Assembly: GCA_902489945.1 (NCBI GenBank)
Contig: CABUBZ010000047.1
Location: 1 to 16,130 of the forward strand
From: an uncultured Collinsella sp.
GTDB lineage: Bacteria; Actinomycetota; Coriobacteriia; Coriobacteriales; Coriobacteriaceae
Reading direction: 5' to 3'
DNA: 16,130 nucleotides
The notes beneath the pieces are model-generated. The model was not told the origin of the DNA. It saw only the letters and a program-made list of their open reading frames with translations, and ran no database searches. The stretch's first letter is position 1. Each line of letters opens with the position of its first letter. Below, one piece after another: positions 1 through 6,377 of this stretch. A program made the translations under genes and the position numbers.

Positions 1-1
1 C

Positions 2-232
2 GTCTTGGTGTTCGACCCGCCGCGCGCAGGCCTCGCCCCCGAGGCGATCGACCTTATCGCCAGCACGAGCGCTCGCGATGTCGCCTACGTGAGCTGCGAT
101 CCGGCCACCCTGGCGCGCGACCTCAAGCGCTTTGTCGAGGAAGGCACCTTCTCCCCCGTAAAGATCACGCCAGTCGACCTGTTCCCACAAACCTTCCACT
201 GCGAAACCATCGTCCACCTCAAGCGCAACTAG
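2..232 (+). CDS. 23S rRNA (uracil-C5)-methyltransferase, RlmD/TrmA family, C-terminal part
   Basis: This is the 3' end of a gene that begins before the window; the frame is open from base 2. The visible 76 residues are the end of the SAM-dependent methyltransferase domain of the TrmA/RlmD (RumA) family, which methylates C5 of uracil in rRNA or tRNA. The family signatures are clear: DPPRAGL, then YVSCDPATLARDL containing the catalytic cysteine that attacks uracil C6, then PVDLFPQT and HCETIVHL containing the conserved glutamate general base near the C-terminus. The N-terminal TRAM domain and any Fe-S cysteines are outside the window. Whether the target is 23S U1939, U747 or tRNA U54 cannot be decided from the tail. 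The stop is TAG at 230-232. Confidence 0.93.
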   Translation, partial: VLVFDPPRAGLAPEAIDLIASTSARDVAYVSCDPATLARDLKRFVEEGTFSPVKITPVDLFPQTFHCETIVHLKRN

Positions 233-274
233 CCACTTAATCATTGCTCAGAAAAATCATTGGGAAATCGAGCG

Positions 275-302
275 TGGCAAGCGGAGGTCTTCGGGGTATA
301 AG
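275..302 (+). promoter_or_regulatory. Candidate sigma-70-type promoter for the DJ-1/maf unit
   Basis: A TATAAG -10-like hexamer at 297-302 is preceded, 16 bp upstream, by TGGCAA at 275-280 as a poor -35. It lies in the 106 bp gap between the methyltransferase stop and the DJ-1 start, about 36 bp before the start codon. No terminator is visible after the upstream gene, so read-through is also possible. The call rests on hexamer similarity only. Confidence 0.3.
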
Positions 303-338
303 ACGGCTAATTGTATGCCGCCTATGAAAGGAACCCTC

Positions 339-881
339 ATGCCCAGCGTTGCCGTTCTCGCCGCCGATGGCTTTGAAACTATTGAATGCTTGACCATGGT
401 CGATGTCATGCGTCGCGGCGGCGTGCGTGCCACGCTCGTCTCGATCATGCCCACGCGTGAGGTCGTAAGCTCGCTGCAGATCCCCGTGACCTGCGATGCG
501 CTCTTTGATGAGATCAACTTTGACGAGTACGACTGCGTCGTGCTGCCCGGCGGCCTGCCCGGTGCCACCAACCTGCGCGCCGATCAGCGTGTCTGCGACG
601 TGGTCTGCGAGTTCGCCGCGACCAAGCACGTCGCCGCCATCTGCGCCGCCCCGTTTATCCTGGGCGAGCTCGACCTACTCGAGGGGCGCCACGCCACGTG
701 CTTCCCTGGCTTTGAGAAAAGCTTCCCCGAAGGCGCCTATACTGGCGAGAAGGTCACGCAAGACGGCAACATCATCACTGCCAGCGGCATGGCACAGTCA
801 CTCCCCTTTGCATTGGAGCTGCTGCGCACGCTCGCCGGCGACAAGGCCGTCGAGAAGGTTGCCGAGGGCATTCAGCTATGA
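339..881 (+). CDS. DJ-1/PfpI family protein (ThiJ/YajL-like)
   Basis: A 180-residue protein of the DJ-1/PfpI glutamine-amidotransferase-like superfamily. DJ-1 and YajL relatives act in oxidative-stress protection and have been proposed as glyoxalase, deglycase or chaperone proteins; the exact activity here cannot be assigned. The nucleophile elbow is AAICAAP with Cys102, matching DJ-1 Cys106. Glu16 in GFETIE matches DJ-1 Glu18, which tunes the cysteine. VVLPGG (residues 67-72) is the usual strand-loop motif. The ATG at 339 is chosen because GAAAGGAA (326-333) sits 5 nt upstream; an earlier in-frame ATG at 315 lacks a site and would add eight residues not typical of the family. The stop overlaps the maf start (ATGA), so translation of the two is probably coupled. 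Confidence 0.9.
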   Translation: MPSVAVLAADGFETIECLTMVDVMRRGGVRATLVSIMPTREVVSSLQIPVTCDALFDEINFDEYDCVVLPGGLPGATNLRADQRVCDVVCEFAATKHVAAICAAPFILGELDLLEGRHATCFPGFEKSFPEGAYTGEKVTQDGNIITASGMAQSLPFALELLRTLAGDKAVEKVAEGIQL

Positions 882-1459
882 TTTTGGCTTCGCAATCACC
901 GCGCCGCATCGAGTTGATGCACGAAGCGGGCTATGACGTTCGTGTGATTCCCGCAGATATTGATGAAACGCCTTTTGATGGGGAAGCTCCGCTAACACTC
1001 GTCGAGCGCTTGGCGCGCGCCAAAGCCTCTGCCGTTGCCGCCGAACACGCCGAGCCCAACGAGCTTACCGTCGCGGCCGACACCATCGTCACCTTCGATG
1101 GCAAGATCTTAGGCAAGCCCGCAGACGAGAATGATGCCCGCACCATGCTCCGTGAGCTTTCGGGCCGCACGCACCAGGTCGCAACCGGCGTCTGCATCGT
1201 TAAGGCAGGCGATGCAGACGCCCCGCATGCCGCCGAGAGCCTGTCCTTTGTCGATGTGACCGACGTGACGTTCTACGAGCTCACCGACGAGCAGATCGAG
1301 CGCTACGTCGCCTCGGGTGAGCCCATGGACAAGGCCGGCGCCTACGGCATTCAGGGCACAGGCGGACGCATGCTCGTGCACGATATTTCGGGCGACTTCT
1401 ATAACGTGGTGGGCTTACCCATCGCCCGCGTCGCGCGCGCGATTCAAAAACTCTCGTAA
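878..1459 (+). CDS. maf: Maf-family nucleoside triphosphate pyrophosphatase
   Basis: A 193-residue Maf protein, a cytoplasmic house-cleaning enzyme that hydrolyses non-canonical or excess NTPs to NMP plus PPi and is linked in bacteria to septum control. The N-terminal LASQSPRR (residues 3-10) is the nucleotide/phosphate-binding signature. VAADTIV contains the catalytic Asp68, GKILGKP (75-81) supplies conserved lysines, SGRTHQVATGV (95-105) is the central motif, and DKAGAYGIQG is the C-terminal motif. The pattern fits the dTTP/UTP-type (YhdE-like) subgroup, but subgroup specificity is inferred. The start overlaps the DJ-1 stop by four bases, and a hairpin just past the stop suggests that the two-gene unit ends here. 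Confidence 0.95.
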   Translation: MILASQSPRRIELMHEAGYDVRVIPADIDETPFDGEAPLTLVERLARAKASAVAAEHAEPNELTVAADTIVTFDGKILGKPADENDARTMLRELSGRTHQVATGVCIVKAGDADAPHAAESLSFVDVTDVTFYELTDEQIERYVASGEPMDKAGAYGIQGTGGRMLVHDISGDFYNVVGLPIARVARAIQKLS

Positions 1460-1467
1460 TTGCATCT

Positions 1468-1498
1468 GGCGCTGGGTATTCCCCAGCGCCTACAATTT
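1468..1498 (+). terminator. Intrinsic terminator-like hairpin after maf
   Basis: A perfect 9 bp stem, GGCGCTGGG (1468-1476) with CCCAGCGCC (1482-1490) and a 5 nt loop, begins 8 nt after the maf stop. It is followed by TACAATTTT, an interrupted T-run. It therefore looks like a moderate Rho-independent terminator ending the DJ-1/maf unit and separating it from the peptidase gene. Confidence 0.65.
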
Positions 1499-1560
1499 TG
1501 GCGTACCGTACGGATCCCGACCGGGCACAAGGCGCGGCGGAAAACCGATAGGAGTTAAAC

Positions 1561-2562
1561 ATGGATACACTGCTCGAGGCCATTGACGTCTGCGATGTCG
1601 ATGGCTTTTGCTATGGCAACTATACGGACGAGGAGGCCGGCACCGGTTGCACCGTAATCGTGGCACCCGAGGGCGCCACCGGCGGCGTTGACGTTCGCGG
1701 CGGTGCTCCCGCTTCGCGCGAGACCGACCTGCTACGACCCGAGAACACCGTCGACAAGGTCCACGCCGTCTGCCTTTCGGGTGGATCGGCCTTTGGTCTG
1801 GAGGCCGCAAGCGGCGTCGCCCGCGAGCTCGAGAGCCGCGGCATCGGCCTTCCCGTCGGCCCCACGCAGGTGCCCATCGTGTGCTCTAGCTGCATCTTCG
1901 ACCTTGCGTTTGGCGACCCCACCGTACGCCCCGACATTGAGGCCGGTATCGCCGCCGTGCGCGAAGCACTCGACAACACCCCCACCACGCTCGAGCAGGG
2001 CAATGTAGGTGCCGGCACCGGTGCCACCGTGGGCAAGCTCATGGGCCCCGCTACCTGCATGAAGGCCGGCCTTGGTGCTGCCGCCGTGGCACTCGGCCCC
2101 GTTAAGGTAGGCGCCGTGGTTTCGGTCAACGCCTGCGGCAACGTCGTCGACCCCTTCACCGGTGAATGGGTCGCTGGTATGCGCGCTGCAGCAGACAGCG
2201 ACCAGATCGTCGACATGGAGCTCGCAGCCTTTGCCGCCGCCGGCTCTATGCAGATGCCGCTCGACCGCACCAACACCACCATCAGCTGCATCGTCACCAA
2301 CGTGGAACTCACTAAGGCACAGGCGACCAAGGTCTCCCAGATGGCCGCAGACGCCTATGCACACGCCATCCGCCCCACGCACACCACCAACGACGGCGAC
2401 ACCATCTACACCCTCGCCAGCGGCAAACTAGGCACCCAGGCAAGCGCCGCCGTACCCCTAGACCTGCTGGGCATGCTCGCCGTAAGGGCTCTACAGACCG
2501 CCATCGTAAACGGAGCCAAAACCGCCAAAACCTCCCACGGCATCCCCGGCGCCGCGAAGTAG
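1561..2562 (+). CDS. P1 family (DmpA/S58) N-terminal-nucleophile aminopeptidase-like protein
   Basis: A 333-residue protein of the DmpA/BapA family (peptidase S58), annotated variously as L-aminopeptidase/D-esterase or beta-peptidyl aminopeptidase. Members cleave themselves into alpha and beta chains, exposing a Ser or Thr nucleophile at the beta-chain N-terminus. Family features include VHAVCLSGGSAFGLEAASGV (residues 67-86), a glycine-rich NVGAGTGATVGK (148-159), and RTNTTISCIVTN (236-247). In that last motif Asn238-Thr239 is the expected self-cleavage site, so the nucleophile would be Thr rather than the Ser of DmpA. There is no signal peptide, so it is probably cytoplasmic. AGGAG at 1550-1554 sits 6 nt before the ATG. 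The gene is monocistronic here, with a hairpin before it and a nested inverted repeat 12 nt after its stop. Natural substrate unknown. Confidence 0.9.
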   Translation: MDTLLEAIDVCDVDGFCYGNYTDEEAGTGCTVIVAPEGATGGVDVRGGAPASRETDLLRPENTVDKVHAVCLSGGSAFGLEAASGVARELESRGIGLPVGPTQVPIVCSSCIFDLAFGDPTVRPDIEAGIAAVREALDNTPTTLEQGNVGAGTGATVGKLMGPATCMKAGLGAAAVALGPVKVGAVVSVNACGNVVDPFTGEWVAGMRAAADSDQIVDMELAAFAAAGSMQMPLDRTNTTISCIVTNVELTKAQATKVSQMAADAYAHAIRPTHTTNDGDTIYTLASGKLGTQASAAVPLDLLGMLAVRALQTAIVNGAKTAKTSHGIPGAAK

Positions 2563-2574
2563 CCTAACCTGACC

Positions 2575-2699
2575 GGTTGCCCGGTGGGGCTTGGTTATGT
2601 TTGCTGCTCTACAGTCCCGGCTCGCACGAAGAGCACATTAAGTGCTCTTCGGCTCGTGCGGAACTCGCGACAAACATAACCAAGCCCCACCGTGCAACC
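2575..2699 (+). repeat. Nested inverted-repeat element A, 3' of the P1 peptidase gene
   Basis: The outer arms are 29 nt (2575-2603 and 2671-2699) and are complementary except at one position. They enclose a 67 bp core (2604-2670). The core holds a perfect 10 bp inner hairpin, CGAAGAGCAC (2627-2636) and GTGCTCTTCG (2642-2651), with loop ATTAA. The core edges carry ACAGTCC near the left arm and TGCGGAACTCG near the right arm, both also present in element B in inverse orientation. The left arm can fold on itself (GCCC-ggt-GGGC) and is followed by T-rich sequence. There is no clean T-tract after the full element. It starts 12 nt after the peptidase stop. Likely roles are a 3'-end structure or a mobile palindromic repeat; the structure is certain, the role is not. 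Confidence 0.9.
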
Positions 2700-2703
2700 T
2701 ACC

Positions 2704-2787
2704 AACCAAGTCTTTTCAGCCCAGGCCCCTGTGTACCGCGCGTCAAAGATTTTCAAATTCTGTAGCCTGACATTAAGCTGGACATAG
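2704..2787 (+). pseudogene. Possible remnant of a second glycosyltransferase 3' end
   Basis: Read on the plus strand, codons at 2731-2760 give VYRASKIFKF, close to the LYRLASKIFKF tail of the intact glycosyltransferase encoded on the minus strand just downstream. At DNA level 2743-2760 matches the reverse complement of 2929-2946 at 17 of 18 positions. The reading frame closes at TAG 2785-2787. Upstream of this point no further similarity can be followed before element A. Either this is the eroded tail of a lost paralogous gene on the opposite strand, or a short inverted duplication of the existing gene end. The match is too short to exclude a purely structural inverted repeat around element B. 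Confidence 0.35.
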
Positions 2788-2791
2788 CAGA

Positions 2792-2900
2792 GGACCCCTG
2801 GTCCTTAACTTGATACGAGTTCCGCACGCAAAGGAGGCGCCAGTGGCGCCTCCGTCTTGCGCAGGACTGTTCGAAGTAGCAAGTTAAGGACCAGGGGTCC
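2792..2900 (-). repeat. Nested inverted-repeat element B, 3' of the glycosyltransferase gene
   Basis: Perfect 21 nt outer arms (2792-2812 and 2880-2900) enclose a 67 bp core. The centre is a perfect 9 bp hairpin, GGAGGCGCC (2833-2841), loop AGT, GGCGCCTCC (2845-2853). On the minus strand the core edges read ACAGTCC and TGCGGAACTCG, identical in order to element A on the plus strand, so the element points the same way as the glycosyltransferase gene it follows by 22 nt. The inner hairpin and arm sequences are unrelated to those of A. The arm itself can fold (GGACC-cct-GGTCC) and in the gene's direction is followed by TTAACTT, so a terminator function for the glf operon is plausible. Confidence 0.9.
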
Positions 2901-2922
2901 CCGTTACCCGAGCGTTTCTGTG

Positions 2923-3954
2923 CTAGTTGAATTTGAAGATCTTTGAGGCAAGACGGTATAGGCCGAGTGTGGTATTGTCTCCGGCCCGTCCGCGCAGATT
3001 GGTAAAGAAGCCGACCACACCGTAACGTGCACGACGATACATACGCTCGTCATAGGCCTTCAAATCATTCCACAGCGTCTTCAGGCGCTCATCGGCACAA
3101 TCTTCCTCGGAAAGCTTGGTGAGTACCGAGCAGATCGCCATCATCATGGTGAAGTAGCCCATCATGTACGAACGCAGACGCGAGGACTCAACGTCCTGGT
3201 ACAGGTGGAACGATTCCATCATGATGCGCGTTACGCGGAACTGCTGACCCAGGCGCTTGACCATCGTGGCCTCATTGACGCTCTGGCCCTCGCGACCGAT
3301 AAAGTAGCGATAGAGGTCGATGTCGGCGTAGTACATGGTCTTGCAGCGCGGCAGCGGCACGTAGGCGTAGATGTTGTCCACGTAGAACGTGTGTGCCGGC
3401 ATAGGCAGATTGGACTCGCGCAGCACATCGGTGCGATAGCACAGGCTGTGCATGAGCAGGTTCTGATCGGGACGGAAGTGTCCGATCTGGTCCCAAGAGA
3501 AAATCTTTTTGCGCGGCAGGGCAAACTTGTAGCCAATAGCGGTATGCGTGCCCTCGTAAACCTTCTCGTACACGTAGTTCGAGATAAACAGGTCGACGCG
3601 CTGGTCGCGCTCCTCAAAGCCACGCAGAATCGACAGCATGGTCGAAAGCGCCGCACCGTCGAGCCAGTCGTCCGAGTCAACGACCTTGTAGTAGGTGCCC
3701 TGCGCCTCACGCAGGCCCGAGAGGACGGCGATACCGTGGCCGCCATTCTCCTGGTGCACCGCGCGGATGATACCAGGATAACGGGCCTCCCACTCGTCGG
3801 CCTTGGCGGCCGTCTCGTCCTTGGAGCCGTCGTCCACCACGATAATCTCGATATCGGTGGCGTAATTGCTCCCCTCCAAGATGGAGGTGATGCAATGGTC
3901 CATGTCCTTGGCGGCGTTATATGAGGGAATACCGAATGTTATGACTTTATGCAT
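2923..3954 (-). CDS. Family 2 glycosyltransferase
   Basis: A 343-residue GT2 (GT-A fold) transferase using a nucleotide-sugar donor. The N-terminal catalytic domain starts with VITFGIPSYN. VVDDGSKDET (Asp41-Asp42) binds the nucleotide, and DSDDW (93-97) is the metal-binding DXD motif. HQENGGHGIAV (67-77) lies between them. The C-terminal half is rich in Tyr, Met and Arg with no clear membrane segment, so it probably acts at the inner face of the membrane. It overlaps the end of glf by 8 nt and lacks its own strong ribosome site, so translation is probably coupled. The neighbour suggests UDP-galactofuranose as donor, but the donor is not proven by motif. The ATG at 3954 fits the family N-terminus; an in-frame ATG at 3972 is an alternative. 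It ends in SKIFKFN. Confidence 0.88.
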   Translation of the reverse strand: MHKVITFGIPSYNAAKDMDHCITSILEGSNYATDIEIIVVDDGSKDETAAKADEWEARYPGIIRAVHQENGGHGIAVLSGLREAQGTYYKVVDSDDWLDGAALSTMLSILRGFEERDQRVDLFISNYVYEKVYEGTHTAIGYKFALPRKKIFSWDQIGHFRPDQNLLMHSLCYRTDVLRESNLPMPAHTFYVDNIYAYVPLPRCKTMYYADIDLYRYFIGREGQSVNEATMVKRLGQQFRVTRIMMESFHLYQDVESSRLRSYMMGYFTMMMAICSVLTKLSEEDCADERLKTLWNDLKAYDERMYRRARYGVVGFFTNLRGRAGDNTTLGLYRLASKIFKFN

Positions 3955-5149
3955 GGCAGGCGATAATCTCATCCGAAAGATCGAGGGCGGAATTGGTCAC
4001 GGCGTCCATATCGTAGTAACGATACTCGGCCAGACGACCCACCGGGTGGAAGTTCGTCAGGTTCTGGACGCGCTCAAGATAGCGCTCGTAGAGCTCACGG
4101 TTCTCGGGCTCCAAGATAGCGTAGTACGGCGTCTCGCCCGAACCGGGCGTATAGGCCTTGGAGTACTCCTTCATGATGGTGGTCTTGCCGGGCAAAACCT
4201 GACCGGTCATGTTCTTGAACTCGGTGATGCGCGTGTAGTCCTCGCTCGTGGTGTAGTTGACGGTGCCCACGGGTTGGAACTGATCCATATCGAGCGTCTC
4301 GAACTTCATATCGAGCGTGCGGTACGGCAGGGCGCCCAGGTCGAGGTTGAACAGCTCGTCGAGTGGACCGGTGTAGACGATCTCACCACCATAGACCTTG
4401 CCGTCAATCTTGACGGTGGTCTCGTCAATCTCGAAAAGGTCACGGGCGTCTACGTCACAGAACACGTCGATCAAATCGTGATCGAGCATATGCTCGAACA
4501 GCGCGGTATAGCCGTCCTGCGGCATGCCCTGGAAAGGAGCCTGCGGGAAGTAGCGATCGTCATCGCCCACAAAGACGGGAACGCGGCCGGTGATCGAGGG
4601 GTCGATCTGGTCGGGCGTCTGGCCCCACTGCTTCATGGTGTAATGCAAAAAGACGTTCTCGTAGACGTAATCGGCGACCTCGGCAAGATCCGGGTCGTTC
4701 TTCTTGCGCAGCTCCATGATGGGCACCTTGACGTCCTTGCCAAAGGTCTCCACGAGCTTCTGATACAGCTCCTCGCCGCGCTCATCGCCAAAGGCAAGCT
4801 TAAGGCTCGCATGGTTAAAGGGCACGGGCATAAGGGTACCGTTGATGTTGGCGAGCACCTTGTGCTGGTAGTCCGTCCACTTGGTAAAGCGCGACAGGAA
4901 ATTGTGGACGCGCTCGTTAAAGGTATGGTAGATGTGCGGACCATACTCGTGGACCAGGATTCCCGCCTCGTCAGTGCAGTCGTAGGCGTTACCCGCAATG
5001 TGGCTACGGCGCTCCAGAACGGCAACGCGATAGCCGATGGTCTCGGCGAGACGGCGGGCGCAAACGGCACCGGCATAACCGGCGCCAACGACGATCATGT
5101 CGTACGCGCCGGCGTTAAAGCCTTCAGGCAGGCCTGAGGTAATCTGCAT
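3947..5149 (-). CDS. glf: UDP-galactopyranose mutase
   Basis: A 400-residue FAD flavoenzyme that interconverts UDP-galactopyranose and UDP-galactofuranose, the donor for galactofuranose-containing cell-surface glycans. The Rossmann FAD motif is VVGAGYAGAVCARRL (GAGYAG at 22-27), followed by E46 for the ribose. ERRSHIAGNAYDC and GPHIYHTFN (70-78) are strong Glf signatures, and the C-terminal FHPVGRLAEYRYYDMD segment contains the conserved active-site Arg and Tyr region. Length is slightly above the usual 370-390 because of about 15 extra N-terminal residues before the Rossmann strand. AAGGAG sits 6 nt before the ATG. It is the first gene of a two-gene unit with the GT2 gene and is divergent from pta. 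Confidence 0.96.
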   Translation of the reverse strand: MQITSGLPEGFNAGAYDMIVVGAGYAGAVCARRLAETIGYRVAVLERRSHIAGNAYDCTDEAGILVHEYGPHIYHTFNERVHNFLSRFTKWTDYQHKVLANINGTLMPVPFNHASLKLAFGDERGEELYQKLVETFGKDVKVPIMELRKKNDPDLAEVADYVYENVFLHYTMKQWGQTPDQIDPSITGRVPVFVGDDDRYFPQAPFQGMPQDGYTALFEHMLDHDLIDVFCDVDARDLFEIDETTVKIDGKVYGGEIVYTGPLDELFNLDLGALPYRTLDMKFETLDMDQFQPVGTVNYTTSEDYTRITEFKNMTGQVLPGKTTIMKEYSKAYTPGSGETPYYAILEPENRELYERYLERVQNLTNFHPVGRLAEYRYYDMDAVTNSALDLSDEIIACHA

Positions 5150-5228
5150 CGATACTCCTTGTCAAAAGCCACACGCTTTTTAACTGGGCTTTTTCTCGAA
5201 CATACGTCGAGACATATTTATCAGAGCG

Positions 5229-5254
5229 ATTATAGCGCTAATGCGTCCTATAAT
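5229..5254. promoter_or_regulatory. Back-to-back -10 elements for glf and pta
   Basis: A consensus TATAAT lies on the plus strand at 5249-5254, about 128 nt before the pta start. A second consensus TATAAT lies on the minus strand at 5234-5229, about 80 nt before the glf start. The 8 bp palindrome TAGCGCTA (5233-5240) sits between them. Neither has a good -35 at 17 bp. With such close spacing the two promoters would compete for polymerase. Assignment is by hexamer match and position only. Confidence 0.5.
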
Positions 5255-5306
5255 GAGCTTGCCACACAAGGAAAGCTCAAGCACCGCGGCGTACATAATT
5301 GAAAGG

Positions 5307-5329
5307 TAAACCCGCTAGCAGCGGGTTTA
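5307..5329 (+). other. Leader hairpin upstream of pta
   Basis: A perfect 10 bp stem, TAAACCCGCT (5307-5316), loop AGC, AGCGGGTTTA (5320-5329), followed by TTCGTG. It lies about 50 nt downstream of the candidate pta promoter and 52 nt upstream of the pta start codon, so it would be in the pta 5' leader. With no gene ending just before it, it could be an attenuator or mRNA-stabilising hairpin. The flanking A and T runs are weak for a full terminator. Confidence 0.55.
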
Positions 5330-5381
5330 TTCGTGTACAGCCGAGGGCCTGGAGCTTAGCGGAGCGCTTGCAAGGAGTAAC

Positions 5382-6362
5382 ATGAGCGATTTCCTAAACC
5401 GTATGAAGTCTGCCGCCAAGGCCGACCTTAAGACCATCGTCCTGCCCGAGGGCGAGGACCCGCGCACCATCGTCGCGGCGAACAAGATCATCGAGGAGGG
5501 CCTGGCCAACATCGTCATCCTGGGCAACCCCGATGACATCAACGTTCCCGGTGCCACTGTCATCGACCCGCGCAACGCCGAGAAGCACGAGGAGTACGCG
5601 CAGAAGTTTGCCGAGCTCCGCGCCAAGAAGGGCGTCACCATCGAGCAGGCTCGCGCCCAGGTGATGGACGCCACCTACTTTGGCACCATGATGGTCAAGA
5701 TGGGCGATGCCGACGGCCTGGTCTCCGGCGCCTGCCACTCCACCGCCGACACCCTGCGCCCCGCGCTGCAGATCCTCAAGACCGCCCCGGGCACCAAGCT
5801 GGTCTCGGCCTTCTTTGTGATGTGCACCGACACCCCGCAGTTCGGCACCGACGGCACGCTGATCTTCGCCGACTGCGGCCTCAACATCAACCCATCCTCT
5901 GACGAGCTCTCCGAGATCGCCATCGCCTCGGCCCACTCCTGGTCCACCTTCATGGGCAACGTCGAGCCGCACGTGGCCATGCTCTCCTACTCCACCATGG
6001 GCTCCGCCGGCGGCGAGGTCGCCAAGAAGGTCCAGGAGGCCGTAAAGTTCTGCAAGGAGAAGGCTCCCGAGCTCGCCATCGATGGCGACCTGCAGCTCGA
6101 CGCCGCCATCGTCCCCACCGTCGCCCAGCTCAAGGCTCCCGGCTCCTCCGTCGCCGGTAAGGCCAACGTGCTCGTGTTCCCCGACCTCGAGGCCGGCAAC
6201 ATCGGCTACAAGCTGGTCCAGCGCTTCGCCGGCGCCGACGCTTACGGCCCCATCCTGCAGGGCATCGCCAAGCCGGTCAACGACCTGTCGCGCGGCTGCT
6301 CTGCCGACGACATCGTGGGTGTCGTGGCCATCACCGCCGTCCAGGCTCAGATGGCTGAGTAG
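5382..6362 (+). CDS. pta: Phosphate acetyltransferase (phosphotransacetylase)
   Basis: A 326-residue, single-domain phosphotransacetylase that converts acetyl-CoA plus phosphate into acetyl phosphate plus CoA in the cytoplasm. Length matches the short form (about 325-335 residues), without the N-terminal regulatory domains of the E. coli type. Recognisable segments are the N-terminal VLPEGEDPRT, the central DADGLVSGACHSTADTLRPA and MLSYSTMGSAGG, and the C-terminal NVLVFPDLEAGNIGYKLVQR, all typical of PTA_PTB enzymes. AAGGAG (5372-5377) lies 4 nt before the ATG. Acetate kinase genes lie downstream on the opposite strand, so products of this locus can make acetate and ATP, though they are not co-transcribed. 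A nested inverted-repeat element begins 15 nt after the stop. Confidence 0.96.
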   Translation: MSDFLNRMKSAAKADLKTIVLPEGEDPRTIVAANKIIEEGLANIVILGNPDDINVPGATVIDPRNAEKHEEYAQKFAELRAKKGVTIEQARAQVMDATYFGTMMVKMGDADGLVSGACHSTADTLRPALQILKTAPGTKLVSAFFVMCTDTPQFGTDGTLIFADCGLNINPSSDELSEIAIASAHSWSTFMGNVEPHVAMLSYSTMGSAGGEVAKKVQEAVKFCKEKAPELAIDGDLQLDAAIVPTVAQLKAPGSSVAGKANVLVFPDLEAGNIGYKLVQRFAGADAYGPILQGIAKPVNDLSRGCSADDIVGVVAITAVQAQMAE

Positions 6363-6377
6363 CGGACTTATCCCCTC

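Noticed and set aside
2577..2765. A 62-codon plus-strand open frame across element A
   Set aside because: It runs through both arms of the inverted repeat, has no ribosome site and no recognisable protein features; the frame is explained by the repeat sequence.
2575..2900. Invertible promoter (phase-variable switch) flanked by inverted repeats
   Set aside because: The spacers are only 67 bp, contain symmetrical hairpins instead of a promoter, lie after stop codons between convergent genes, and no recombinase gene is nearby. Inversion would change almost nothing.
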